64,000 bases of DNA from an uncultured Novosphingobium sp. (lineage in GTDB: Bacteria; Pseudomonadota; Alphaproteobacteria; Sphingomonadales; Sphingomonadaceae). The notes under the pieces were generated by a model. That model was not told the DNA's origin. It worked only from the letters and a program-made list of their open reading frames with translations, and searched no databases. A program made the translations under genes and the position numbers. Positions 53,525 through 62,449 of this stretch are shown in pieces (within the stretch, counting starts at the first letter, position 1; each line of letters begins with the position of its first letter). Location: NCBI GenBank assembly GCA_946886075.1, contig CAMPHR010000009.1, positions 34,863-98,862 on the forward strand. Direction: 5' to 3'.

Positions 53525-54496
53525 ATGCCGCGCCTTTCCTTCACCACCGCCCTTGTGGCGGGTCTTGGCCTGTTTCTCGCGCCTTTGCCCACGGCCGATG
53601 CGTTCGGGCCCCAGCCCAATGTGGTGCACCAAACCGCGCAGTCGCGCCTGCTCGGAGAGTTCACCCGTTTTGCCGCGCTCAGCGACGGGACGGTGGGCAT
53701 AGCGGTGCGCGACTTGCGCAGCGGCGAAACCCTGGCGCTGAATGGCGACACGCTCTTCCCCATGGCCAGCACCTACAAGGTCGCGGTGGCGGGCAAAATC
53801 CTGTCACTCGCCGACGCTGGCACGCTGCGCTTCGATGAGAAGCTGCCGCGGCTTGGCACGCCGATGCCGGTCACGACCCTGCTCGACCTGATGCTCACCC
53901 GCAGCGACAATGAAGCGACCGACGCGCTCGTCGCCCGCGCTGGCGGGCCGCAAGGGATCAATGGCTGGCTCCAGTCGCTCGGCATCCGCGGCCAGCGGGT
54001 GGACAGCAACACCGCTCAATTGCTCGCCCGCGCAAAGGTGGGAGCGAGCGGGGCAGGGGACGAAGCCGAACCCACCCTCTCGTCGCGCGCTCGCGATGCG
54101 ATGGACATGCCCAACATCGCCTTCGCCGCCGATCCGCGCGATACCTCCACGCCGCGTGCGATGAACGACCTGCTCGCCATCATCCAGCATGGCAAGGCGT
54201 TGAAGAGGGACAGCACGGCCATGCTGCTCGGCATCATGGCGCGGTGCAAGACGGGCAAGGCGCGGCTGGTCGGCATGCTCCCGCCCGGCACGCCGGTGGC
54301 GCACAAGACCGGGACGCTCAACGGCCTTGGCAACGACATGGGCATCATCACCCTGCCTGATGGCCGACCGATCGCGATTTCCGTCTTCGTCATGAAGGAT
54401 CATCGCGGCCGGGTAGCGCGCGACCGCATCATGGCCGAAGTGGCGCGCGCGGCTTATGATTATTTCCTCTTTGCCCCTGAATCGCACACGGCCTGA
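53525..54496 (+). CDS. Class A beta-lactamase-like serine hydrolase with an atypical omega loop
   Basis: The 323-residue protein has a signal peptide ([17 protein letters not shown]) and three beta-lactamase motifs: STYK (nucleophile Ser and Lys in [12 protein letters not shown]), SDN ([10 protein letters not shown]) and KTG ([10 protein letters not shown]). The omega loop lacks the usual Glu166-x-x-x-Asn: it reads [10 protein letters not shown] where TEM has RLDRWEPELN. About 25 extra residues follow before [15 protein letters not shown]. Deacylation may therefore be impaired or use another residue, so whether it hydrolyses beta-lactams is uncertain. It acts in the periplasm. Divergent from ung. 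Confidence 0.8.
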   Translation: MPRLSFTTALVAGLGLFLAPLPTADAFGPQPNVVHQTAQSRLLGEFTRFAALSDGTVGIAVRDLRSGETLALNGDTLFPMASTYKVAVAGKILSLADAGTLRFDEKLPRLGTPMPVTTLLDLMLTRSDNEATDALVARAGGPQGINGWLQSLGIRGQRVDSNTAQLLARAKVGASGAGDEAEPTLSSRARDAMDMPNIAFAADPRDTSTPRAMNDLLAIIQHGKALKRDSTAMLLGIMARCKTGKARLVGMLPPGTPVAHKTGTLNGLGNDMGIITLPDGRPIAISVFVMKDHRGRVARDRIMAEVARAAYDYFLFAPESHTA

Positions 54497-54560
54497 CGCA
54501 TCGCTCTTAACTTGCAGCAAGCCGACGTTTAGCTGTGCGTTGCCAAAAGGGGACCGTGGC

Positions 54561-54926
54561 ATGAGCAGTATCGCGGCGTTCGGTGATTTCTGGCCCTATT
54601 ATCTTCAGGAACATGCGCGCCCTGCGACGCGGGCGATGCACTATGCGGGGACCAGCACCGTCGTTTTGCTGCTCGGCGCTTTGCCGGTGACCGGCCGCTG
54701 GTGGCTGGCAGCCGCATTACCTGTTGCGGGCTACGGGTTCGCCTGGGCGGCCCATGCCCTCATCGAACGCAACCAGCCCGCGACCTTTCGCCATCCATTC
54801 TGGTCCTTGCGCGCGGATTTCCGCATGTGGTTCCGCTTCCTCACCGGGCGCATGCGCCGCGATCTCGCGCAGGCGGGCGTGCGCCCTGACGGATCAGTCG
54901 ATCCGGCGAAGCGCCTCAACCTCTAG
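54561..54926 (+). CDS. DUF962 (Mpo1-like) membrane protein
   Basis: The 121-residue protein has [20 protein letters not shown], where the conserved His residues of Mpo1/DUF962 occur, and two to three hydrophobic helices ([33 protein letters not shown]). [20 protein letters not shown] is the second conserved block. Mpo1 in yeast is a dioxygenase of 2-hydroxy fatty acids from sphingolipid breakdown, which is interesting in a sphingolipid-making bacterium, but bacterial function is not shown. Confidence 0.8.
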   Translation: MSSIAAFGDFWPYYLQEHARPATRAMHYAGTSTVVLLLGALPVTGRWWLAAALPVAGYGFAWAAHALIERNQPATFRHPFWSLRADFRMWFRFLTGRMRRDLAQAGVRPDGSVDPAKRLNL

Positions 54927-54979
54927 ACGTCGTCCACCAGTCACTTGACCGCCTCCGCCGCTCTGTCACAAGGGCGGCA

Positions 54980-56050
54980 ATGGCTCTTTCCGCCCACTTC
55001 CATCCTTTGCCCGACATCGCCGCGCTCGCCCCCCGCTGGCAGGCGCTGGAGGCGGCGTCGGATGCGTCCTTCTTCCTCGGCTGGACCTGGACCAGCAGTT
55101 GGCTCGAAAGCTACGCCGTCCATCCCGATCTGCTAAGCGTCACCGACGGAGAGGGCAGGGACGTCGCCCTCGCGCTCATCGGCCGCGCGATGCAGCCGCG
55201 CCTGCTCGGCCGCTGCGCCACGCTCTTCCTCAATCAGTCGGGCGATCCCACCGCCGACCGCCCCTATGTCGAATATAACGGCCTGCTCGCAAGGCGCGGC
55301 CTCGAAGCGGAGTCCGCCAGCGCCCTCCACACAGCCCTTCAGCGCCGCACCGACTGGCAAGCCCTGCGCATGAGCGGCATCGCCCCCGGGTCGCCCCTGC
55401 TGAACCTGCCATCTCGCCGCGCCACCCGCCTAGACTCCTCGCCGGTCTACCAAGCCGACCTCGACGCCGTCCGCGCCGCTGGTGGCGACTATCTCTCGCT
55501 GCTCAGCGCCAATACGCGCAGCCAGATCCGCCGCGCCATCAAGGACCATGAAGGCCTCCCCACCGTCGCCGCCGCCGCCACCGCAGACGAAGCCGCCGTC
55601 TGGCTCGAAGACATGCGCGCCCTCAACGAAGGCCGCCACGATGACAATGCTTGGGAAGACCCGGCCTTCCGCCGCTTCCTCCTGACCCTCGCTCGCAAAG
55701 GCATCCCCAGCGGCGAAGTCGAACTCCTCCGATTCACCGATGACGGAGGCACTGTCGGCCTGCTGGTCAACTTCATCCACAGGGGCCAGGCGATGAACTA
55801 CCAGTCCGCTTTCGCCGCCCCGCGCACGGCCAAGGACAAGCCGGGCCTGCTTTGCCACGCCGCTGCCGTCGCTCATTATGCAGAGCGCGGCCTTTCGCTC
55901 TACTCGCTCCTCGCAGGCAAGGACCGCTACAAGCAAAGCTTCGCCACGCGTGAAGAAGCGCTCGAATGGTGGGTGTTGGAACGCTTCTCGCCCGCCCTGG
56001 AAGCCGAAGCGCTGCTCCGCCGACTACTTAAACGCCCAGCTTCCGCATGA
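54980..56050 (+). CDS. FemAB/BioF2-type GNAT acyltransferase domain protein
   Basis: The 356-residue protein belongs to the acetyltransferase domain family PF13480. It shows SDASFFLGWTWTSSWLESYA at the N-terminus and LSANTRSQIRRAIKDHEGLP in the middle, where the conserved Arg-rich helix lies. The C-terminal RGQAMNYQSAFAAPRTAKDK and LSLYSLLAGKDRYKQSFATR follow. The acyl acceptor is unknown. The 3' end overlaps the convergent cupin gene by 23 bases. Confidence 0.78.
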   Translation: MALSAHFHPLPDIAALAPRWQALEAASDASFFLGWTWTSSWLESYAVHPDLLSVTDGEGRDVALALIGRAMQPRLLGRCATLFLNQSGDPTADRPYVEYNGLLARRGLEAESASALHTALQRRTDWQALRMSGIAPGSPLLNLPSRRATRLDSSPVYQADLDAVRAAGGDYLSLLSANTRSQIRRAIKDHEGLPTVAAAATADEAAVWLEDMRALNEGRHDDNAWEDPAFRRFLLTLARKGIPSGEVELLRFTDDGGTVGLLVNFIHRGQAMNYQSAFAAPRTAKDKPGLLCHAAAVAHYAERGLSLYSLLAGKDRYKQSFATREEALEWWVLERFSPALEAEALLRRLLKRPASA

Positions 56051-56888
56051 TCCGGTAAGCCAGCCGCCGGGCGCCCTGCCGCTCGGGCGCAGCGCTGATC
56101 CGCCCCACTGGCAGCCCCCGCCGCCGCAGCAGTGCGTTCAGCCCATGCAATTCGCTCTCCGCAACGCTCCGCTCCGACCGCCAGGTCACTGACAGGCTGA
56201 CCGACACCGCCCCGCCATTCTCGACGAAATGCGGCGCCTTCACCGGCACATGGATGGCATCGCCGGGGAGCAGCTTCACCGCTGTCCCGCGCTGGCGGAA
56301 ATCGTCCCGCCAATTGAGGTTACGATGCCCGCCCGCATGAAAAGCCTCGCTCTGCACCGCAGGCACCAGCTCCGGGTCGCCCGCCGGGAAAACGGTCATG
56401 ACCTTCTCGCCCCTGATCTGGAGAAGGATATTATGCTCCGGGTCCATGTGAAACGGCGTCACGCTGCCCGGCGATGACAGAAAGATAAACGCCTCCCGGT
56501 TCAGCATCGCCCCCGTCCGCGCGTCCACGATCGGCGCGAGCTCCGCCAACGCCGCGTCCAGCAGCGCGCCATAAGCCGCATCCCGCTCGACATTCTTCAG
56601 CACCGCCCAGCTGCCGTTGCTCTCGATCGTCCGGATCGTCTCGCCCAGGCTCAGCCCATTGGACGGCGTATCCTCCGCCCGCACGCCCAGCGGCAGCTTG
56701 CCCAGATTATATTCGACCGACGCCGCAGGCATCCGCTCCGCCAGCCCAGCCAGCGCCTCGATCGCCAGCAGCGGATGCCCGGCCAGCCCATGATGTAGCT
56801 TCACCGGCGCGTCGGGATAAGCGCCTGCAAATATGCCCCGCGCCTCCTCATCGAAAACCTGCGCATTGATCGGCGCGTGAGCGGTCAT
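56028..56888 (-). CDS. JmjC-like cupin-domain protein
   Basis: The 286-residue protein contains a cupin/JmjC-like core with TPFHMDPEHNILLQIRGEKV, where His and Asp would bind iron, and LLPGDAIHVPVKAPHFVENG, with a later His. The N-terminal part has YNLGKLPLGVRAEDTPSNGL and NGSWAVLKNVERDAAYGALL. It could be a 2-oxoglutarate-dependent hydroxylase. The ATG at 56888 overlaps the stop of the second GNAT gene, so these two minus-strand genes are coupled. Confidence 0.75.
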   Translation of the reverse strand: MTAHAPINAQVFDEEARGIFAGAYPDAPVKLHHGLAGHPLLAIEALAGLAERMPAASVEYNLGKLPLGVRAEDTPSNGLSLGETIRTIESNGSWAVLKNVERDAAYGALLDAALAELAPIVDARTGAMLNREAFIFLSSPGSVTPFHMDPEHNILLQIRGEKVMTVFPAGDPELVPAVQSEAFHAGGHRNLNWRDDFRQRGTAVKLLPGDAIHVPVKAPHFVENGGAVSVSLSVTWRSERSVAESELHGLNALLRRRGLPVGRISAAPERQGARRLAYRIMRKLGV

Positions 56889-58024
56889 CCTTGTCCTTTC
56901 ATATGGCTGGCGATCGCCTCGACGCCACTGGCAACGGCAAAGGCCGCCGCCCGCCCGATCCGGGCAACACCCCGGCCATGCAGCGCCACCCGATATTGCA
57001 CGATCGTCCGCCTTTCGGCCCAAAGGCTGTCGATCATCGGATGATCGGGCGCAGCACAGCTGTCCATCCAGCCGATTGCCGGATCACCTTGCACCGCATG
57101 CAGGTTGGCCAGTTCGATCAGCACGCCGGGTGAAAAGCGGCCCAGATCCTCGTCAAAAGCGATCTTGAACGAGAATGCGCCTTCGCCATGGCGGAAATTC
57201 GCCAGCATCGCGATGGCCCGTCCATCAAGGTCGATGCGCAGGAAATGCAGCTGCCCCGCATCGAAAGCCGCCGCGCAGGCCGCCCGGAAAAAGGCTGCGT
57301 CGTTGGGCGAAGAGGCAAGCGCCGTCTCCTCTCGTCCCTTCCATCCGGAAGCCTCCAACGCCAGGAAATCAGCACACCAGTGCGGCAGCTCCGCCCGGTC
57401 CGCCAGCAATCTCTGGCTTACCGTGCCAAGGTCGGCCAGCCGCTTCTGCAGCCGCCTGATCTCCTTGCGCTTCTTCGCGCGCACATGCGTTTCCCAATAG
57501 GCGTCTGCGTCCAGTTCGGACCGCAGCATGGCACGGTCATATCGATGCACCTCGCGCCGCCCACGCCGCTGCTCGACGCACAGCGCCTCCAGCGCCGCCG
57601 CGTTCGCGCCCGCCGCGTCCAATCCCCGCAGATAGAGAAATCCGGGAGCCCAATGCGCCTCGTCCAACTGTGCCAGCAATCCCCGCCACGCCGCCATTTC
57701 CGCGCCCCGCCGGATCAGCGGCGCGCCGAAGAAGCAATGCTCATGCATCCAGTTGGTGACGCACGACAGCGGCAGGCGGCCGTGCCGCGCCGCCACTGTC
57801 ACTGGCAGCAATCCGATCAGCTCACCCCCCGCCTGCGCCTCGACGATCCGCACGCCCGTGTCGGCCAAATGGTCCAGCGCCGCGCACAGCATGTCCGGTG
57901 CGTAAAAGGCGTTGGCTTCCGCCGCCTCCGCCGCCAGTGCGGTCCAGCGGGCGCGCTGCGCGGGGCCATAGGCACGGGTGCCGCTGGGCAGGGGATGCGA
58001 TGCCATGTCCATGCCACAGCGCAT
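56885..58024 (-). CDS. FemAB/BioF2-type GNAT acyltransferase domain protein
   Basis: The 379-residue protein is also of the PF13480 type. It has the central basic helix ETHVRAKKRKEIRRLQKRLA, DFLALEASGWKGREETALAS and RIDLDGRAIAMLANFRHGEG, followed by FDEDLGRFSPGVLIELANLH. The ATG at 58024 is preferred; downstream ATGs at 58012 and 58006 are alternatives. Translation is coupled to the cupin gene. The two acyltransferases and the cupin may act on one lipid or surface molecule. Confidence 0.78.
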   Translation of the reverse strand: MRCGMDMASHPLPSGTRAYGPAQRARWTALAAEAAEANAFYAPDMLCAALDHLADTGVRIVEAQAGGELIGLLPVTVAARHGRLPLSCVTNWMHEHCFFGAPLIRRGAEMAAWRGLLAQLDEAHWAPGFLYLRGLDAAGANAAALEALCVEQRRGRREVHRYDRAMLRSELDADAYWETHVRAKKRKEIRRLQKRLADLGTVSQRLLADRAELPHWCADFLALEASGWKGREETALASSPNDAAFFRAACAAAFDAGQLHFLRIDLDGRAIAMLANFRHGEGAFSFKIAFDEDLGRFSPGVLIELANLHAVQGDPAIGWMDSCAAPDHPMIDSLWAERRTIVQYRVALHGRGVARIGRAAAFAVASGVEAIASHMKGQG

Positions 58025-58202
58025 AAGCTTCAATGATTAGGGAAAGACTAAACTGCCTCATTTGGGGCAGCAGGCCGCCTCTTTGGGGGAAAGCCCTTTA
58101 CATCGGCCTCTGGATTGTCTGTTTACAGGCGGCTAACCTTCGACGGCTGAAAGACAATCCCATGGCGACCTCCACCACTCTGTCCTGCTTGATGGTGGAC
58201 GC

Positions 58203-59201
58203 ATGACCATCCTCGTCACCGGTGCCGCGGGCTTCATCGGCATGGCCGTCGCGGACCAGCTTCTCGCTGCCGGACGCGCGGTGATCGGCATCGACAATAT
58301 GAACGACTATTATCAGGTGTCGCTCAAGCGAGACCGGATCGCTACGTTGCAGCAACGCCATGGCAAGCTGTTCACCTTTGCCGAGCTCGACTTTGCCGAC
58401 CTCGATGCCCTCAATCACGCGCTCGCGGACCAGACGGTGGAGGCGATCATCCATCTGGGCGCGCAGGCCGGGGTGCGTTATTCGCTCATCAACCCGCATG
58501 CCTATGTCCGCTCGAACCTTGCGGGCCATGTCAACATGCTGGAACTGGCGCGCGAACGGCGGGTGCGGCACCTTGTCTATGCCTCCTCATCTTCGGTTTA
58601 TGGCGGCAATGACAGCCTGCCCTTCCGGGTAGAGGACCGCGCCGACCATCCTGTTTCGCTCTACGCCGCCACCAAGCGCGCCGACGAACTGATGAGCGAG
58701 ACCTACGCGCATCTGTTCCGCATTCCGATGACCGGCCTCCGCTTCTTCACCGTCTACGGCCCATGGGGGCGGCCGGACATGGCGATGTGGATTTTCACGA
58801 AAAAAATCCTCGCAGGCGATCCCATCCCTGTCTTCAACCATGGCCGGATGCAACGCGACTTCACCTATATCGATGATATCGTCAGCGGCGTGATTGGCTG
58901 TCTTGATCATGCGCCCGCTGACGATGGCGCGCCCAAGGCCGGGGGCAGCCGCTCGCCGCACCGGCTCTACAATATCGGCAACAATCGGCCTGAAGAGCTG
59001 ATGCACCTGATCTCGGTTCTCGAACAAGCGATCGGGCGCAAGGCGCAGATCGACTTCCAACCCATGCAGCCGGGCGATGTGCCAGCCACCTTCGCCGACA
59101 TCAGCGCGATCGCGGAAGATATCGGCTTCGCGCCGACCACTGGAATAGAGGTGGGCGTGCCCCGCTTCGTGTCCTGGTATCGCGATTATCACGCAAACTG
59201 A
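58203..59201 (+). CDS. UDP-glucuronate 4-epimerase-type SDR
   Basis: The 332-residue enzyme has the NAD-binding motif ILVTGAAGFIGMAVADQLLA, NMNDYYQVSLKRDRI and GAQAGVRYSLINPHAYVRSN. The catalytic Ser region is VYASSSSVYGGND and the Tyr-Lys pair is in YAATKRADEL. TVYGPWGRPDMAMWIFTKKI is typical of UDP-glucuronate epimerases that supply UDP-galacturonate for capsule or glycosphingolipid sugars. It precedes kdsD-kdsB after a 290-bp gap. Confidence 0.88.
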   Translation: MTILVTGAAGFIGMAVADQLLAAGRAVIGIDNMNDYYQVSLKRDRIATLQQRHGKLFTFAELDFADLDALNHALADQTVEAIIHLGAQAGVRYSLINPHAYVRSNLAGHVNMLELARERRVRHLVYASSSSVYGGNDSLPFRVEDRADHPVSLYAATKRADELMSETYAHLFRIPMTGLRFFTVYGPWGRPDMAMWIFTKKILAGDPIPVFNHGRMQRDFTYIDDIVSGVIGCLDHAPADDGAPKAGGSRSPHRLYNIGNNRPEELMHLISVLEQAIGRKAQIDFQPMQPGDVPATFADISAIAEDIGFAPTTGIEVGVPRFVSWYRDYHAN

Positions 59202-59488
59202 CGGGCGGAAATTCGCGGCACTACGCCCGTCTCCCCAGAAAGTTCCCACTACCTACAAAGTAGCAATATTTTGTGGCGCCTGTGGCAATAAAGGCGCGCA
59301 AATTTTCGAAGCTATTGGCAAATTGAATTGCCATTCAACCGCCAACTATCCTATCTGCTTCGCCGGGCCGGCTTGCAGCCGGATGGGTCGCTAACGAAGT
59401 GGAAGGCGGTGCGCTGATAGCGCGGCTGCTGCCATGCTGAACTGATCAGGAAAACCTGGCTGATCGTCATGGAAAAAAGGGCGAACTT
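59202..59488. other. AT-richer intergenic region upstream of kdsD
   Basis: The segment has low GC content for this genome (about 59240-59350) and a likely promoter. There is no gene. Confidence 0.45.
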
Positions 59489-60496
59489 GTGTCGACAGTA
59501 ACGAAAATTGTGCCTTTTGGTTCTGGCAGCCGGATCGTGGAAACGGCCTGCAGGACCTTGTCTGTCGCCTCGCATGGCTTGAATGCGCTGGAAGCGAAAT
59601 TCGCCGACCGGGACTTCTCCGCAATATTCCTGCGCGTCGTCAGCATGATCATGAGCGTGCGGGGCCGCCTGATCGTCACCGGCATGGGCAAGAGCGGCAT
59701 CGTCGCGCGGAAGATGACCGCGACTTTGACCTCGACCGGCACCCCTGCGCTCTTCATGCACCCGGCCGACGCAGGCCATGGCGACCTTGGCATGGTGACG
59801 CCGGACGACATCGTCCTCATGCTCTCGCATTCGGGCGAGTCCAGCGAACTCGGCCCGATCATCCAATATTGCAAGCGCTTCGGCATTCCGCTGCTCGGCC
59901 TCACTGCCCGTTCGCAAAGCACCGTTGCGACGGCATCGGACGTCTGCGTGCTCCTGCCCGCCGTGCGGGAAGCCTGCCCCAATGAACTGGCGCCGACGAC
60001 ATCGACCACGGTCCAAATGGCGTTCGGCGATGCTCTGGCCATCGCGCTTATGGAAATGCGCGGCTTTTCCGCCGACGACTTCCACAAATTCCATCCCAAT
60101 GGCCGACTCGGCGCGCAGCTGCTGAAGGTGCGTGATCTCATGGCGTCCGGCGACAATGTGCCGCGCGTGGCGGAAGACGCATCCCTGCTCGACGCCACCA
60201 TCGAAATGACCCGCGCCCGTCTCGGCGGTACGGCCATCGTCAACAGCGGTGGCGAGTTGATCGGCGCCTTTACTGATGGCGACCTGCGCCGCACCCTCAC
60301 CGGCACGCGGCAGCTGACCGAAGCGGTCGGCCAGTTCATGACCGTGCCACCGCTGTTCGTTGGGCCCGATGAACTGGCCTCCGAAGCGCTGCGCCTCATG
60401 CACATGCACAACATCACCCTGCTCTTTGTTTGCGATGGCGGGCGGTTGATGGGTGCGGTCCATATGCACGACCTGCTCCACGCCGGGGTCGCCTGA
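59489..60496 (+). CDS. kdsD: Arabinose-5-phosphate isomerase (KdsD/KpsF family)
   Basis: The 335-residue enzyme makes arabinose-5-phosphate for Kdo. It has a SIS domain (LIVTGMGKSGIVARKMTATL, then HPADAGHGDLGMVTPDDIV, SHSGESSELGPII) and the active-site His in KFHPNGRLGAQLLKVRDLM. Two CBS domains follow, ending LFVCDGGRLMGAVHMHDLL. The start is GTG at 59489. The stop overlaps the kdsB start. Confidence 0.92.
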   Translation: MSTVTKIVPFGSGSRIVETACRTLSVASHGLNALEAKFADRDFSAIFLRVVSMIMSVRGRLIVTGMGKSGIVARKMTATLTSTGTPALFMHPADAGHGDLGMVTPDDIVLMLSHSGESSELGPIIQYCKRFGIPLLGLTARSQSTVATASDVCVLLPAVREACPNELAPTTSTTVQMAFGDALAIALMEMRGFSADDFHKFHPNGRLGAQLLKVRDLMASGDNVPRVAEDASLLDATIEMTRARLGGTAIVNSGGELIGAFTDGDLRRTLTGTRQLTEAVGQFMTVPPLFVGPDELASEALRLMHMHNITLLFVCDGGRLMGAVHMHDLLHAGVA

Positions 60497-61299
60497 CCAG
60501 CCTGATCGTCATTCCGGCGCGGGCGGGCTCGTCCCGTTTACCGCGTAAGCCCCTGCGCCTGATCGCCGGGCGCACGTTGCTGCACCGGACCATCGCCATG
60601 GCCCGCGCCGCTATCTCGGGCATCGCGGACGCGGAATTGGTGGTGGCGACCGACGACAGCGAAATCGCCGATCACGCCCAGTTGGTGGGGTGCGCCGCCG
60701 CCATGACCGACAGCGCCATCGCGACCGGCTCTGGCCGCGCCCTCGCCGCAGCGCTTCAACGTCCGGAAGCTCCACGCTTCATCGTCAACCTTCAGGGCGA
60801 CTCGCCCTTCCAGCCCCAGGGTGCCCTGCGCGCCGTCCTCGCCGCGCTGCAATCAGGCGCTGAGGTCGCGACTCCCGTCATCGCCCTCGATTGGCAAGCG
60901 CTCGACGCCCTGCGCGATCACAAGCTGCGCTCGCCCTTCAGCGGCACCACCTGCGCCCGCGCCCCCGGTGGTCGTGCGCTATGGTTCTCCAAGACCATCA
61001 TCCCCGCCATCCGCGACGAACAGGCCCTGCGCGCCGCCCAGCCGCTCTCGCCCGTCTGGCGTCACGTCGGCCTCTACGGCTACACGCTCGACGCGCTCAC
61101 CCGTTTCGAAGCGACGCCCCCCACCGCCCTTGAACAGCTGGAGGGCCTGGAGCAGCTCCGCCTCCTCGAACTCGGCATCCCGGTCACCACCGTCGCCGTC
61201 GATCCGCCCATTTTCGACAGCTCCGGCATCGACACCGAAGCCGACATCCAACGCGTAGAGGCTCTTATCGCCACCCATGGCGACCCTACGCCGCTCTGA
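60493..61299 (+). CDS. kdsB: Kdo cytidylyltransferase (KdsB) with probable CTG start
   Basis: The protein, about 268 residues, activates Kdo with CTP. Motifs are LIVIPARAGSSRLPRKPLRL, the VNLQGDSPFQPQGAL region corresponding to the QGDEP loop, and LTRFEATPPTALEQLEGLEQ followed by LRLLELGIP. No ATG, GTG or TTG occurs in frame near the conserved N-terminus; CTG at 60493 overlaps the kdsD stop as CTGA and puts the conserved ILVIP-like strand five residues in. A TTG at 60430 would add 21 unconserved residues. The Asp for Glu-Pro change at the QGD loop is worth noting (GDSP). Confidence 0.82.
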   Translation: MTSLIVIPARAGSSRLPRKPLRLIAGRTLLHRTIAMARAAISGIADAELVVATDDSEIADHAQLVGCAAAMTDSAIATGSGRALAAALQRPEAPRFIVNLQGDSPFQPQGALRAVLAALQSGAEVATPVIALDWQALDALRDHKLRSPFSGTTCARAPGGRALWFSKTIIPAIRDEQALRAAQPLSPVWRHVGLYGYTLDALTRFEATPPTALEQLEGLEQLRLLELGIPVTTVAVDPPIFDSSGIDTEADIQRVEALIATHGDPTPL

Positions 61300-61302
61300 T
61301 CC

Positions 61303-61929
61303 ATGCGCCGCATCTTCATCATCCGCCACGGCAACACCTTCGAAAGCAGCGCCAGCGCCTGCCGCATCGGCGCGCGCACGGACCTCCCCCTTGTTGAAAG
61401 CGGCCGCGCCCAGGCTGACCGCCTCGGCCACTGGTTCGCCGCGCAAGGCCTCGCCCCATGCAGCATCCACAGCGGCCCGCTCAGCCGCGCCCGCGAGACC
61501 GCAAACCGCATCGCCGCCGCGCTGAACCAACCCGTAGAAGCCACACTCCCTTGGCTGGACGAAATCGACCACGGCCCCGACGAAGGCCGCCCCGAAGCGG
61601 AAGTCCTCGCCCGCATCGGCGAGTCAGCACTCACAGCATGGGACGAACAAGCCATCCCGCCCCTCGGCTGGACCGTCAACGCGCCCACCCGCATCGCCGC
61701 CTGGCAAAGCTATTTCGCACAAAGCGGGGAGGGCACGGACCTGCTCGTCACCAGCAACGGCGCCGCCCGCTTCGCCCTGCTCGCGCTCGGCCTCTCACCC
61801 GCCTCGCTCAAACTGCGCACGGGCGCCTATGGCGAACTCATCCGCCAAGCCGATGGATCAGTGAAACTGCAAAGCTGGGACCAGCGCCCTAAAGCGCGAG
61901 CCGTCAATTCTTCCGCTGCGGCACGGTGA
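61303..61929 (+). CDS. Histidine phosphatase family protein
   Basis: The 208-residue protein has the phosphohistidine motif IFIIRHGNTFESSAS, the second Arg in SGPLSRARETANRIA and the late His/Asn region LLVTSNGAARFALLAL. This is the phosphoglycerate mutase-like fold. It could be a sugar phosphatase in this operon. It begins three bases after the kdsB stop and its end overlaps the convergent lptA by 26 bases. Confidence 0.85.
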   Translation: MRRIFIIRHGNTFESSASACRIGARTDLPLVESGRAQADRLGHWFAAQGLAPCSIHSGPLSRARETANRIAAALNQPVEATLPWLDEIDHGPDEGRPEAEVLARIGESALTAWDEQAIPPLGWTVNAPTRIAAWQSYFAQSGEGTDLLVTSNGAARFALLALGLSPASLKLRTGAYGELIRQADGSVKLQSWDQRPKARAVNSSAAAR

Positions 61930-62449
61930 AGGTGCCCGACACACGGCCCCCCGATCCGCCCGAAACGCCCGGCACGCCGCCACCTGAAGCACGGCCGTCC
62001 ACAGTCGACCGCCCGCTGGTAAGGTCAATCACCAGCCGCCCGCCGGTCAGCCGGTTGGCCCCCTGCGTCAACGTCACATTGCCCAGCATCGTGATCAGGC
62101 GGCTGTTCAGGTCATAGATCGCCACATTGCCGCGCGCCGTCTCATTGCCCTTGGTCACGACGACATTGCCCGAAGCATCGATCCGGTCGACCTCGACCCC
62201 GGTACCAGCCCCATTACGGTAAGCCACCGTCATCCGCGCGGCGTTCAGCGTCATGCCCGCCTGCGTCACCTGGACATTGCCGGACACCACCACCCGGTCG
62301 GCGCGGTCCTGCACCTCGATCCGGTCGGCGGTGAAGTTGACCGGCGCGTTGCTGTCATGATTCTTCAGCACCTGCGCGCCCGCGCCAGCAAAGACCATCG
62401 CCGCGCAAAGGGCGCCAGCGCTCGACAGCAGGATCAGCGATCTCTTCAT
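61904..62449 (-). CDS. lptA: LptA-like periplasmic lipopolysaccharide transport protein
   Basis: The 181-residue protein has a signal peptide (MKRSLILLSSAGALCAAMVF) and an OstA/LptA domain. It contains VNFTADRIEVQDRADRVVVS, GNVQVTQAGMTLNAARMTVA and NVTLTQGANRLTGGRLVIDL. It would form the periplasmic bridge of the Lpt machine. The ATG at 62449 shares a base with the lptC stop. The C-terminus is Gly/Ser-rich, longer than in E. coli. Confidence 0.88.
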   Translation of the reverse strand: MKRSLILLSSAGALCAAMVFAGAGAQVLKNHDSNAPVNFTADRIEVQDRADRVVVSGNVQVTQAGMTLNAARMTVAYRNGAGTGVEVDRIDASGNVVVTKGNETARGNVAIYDLNSRLITMLGNVTLTQGANRLTGGRLVIDLTSGRSTVDGRASGGGVPGVSGGSGGRVSGTFTVPQRKN

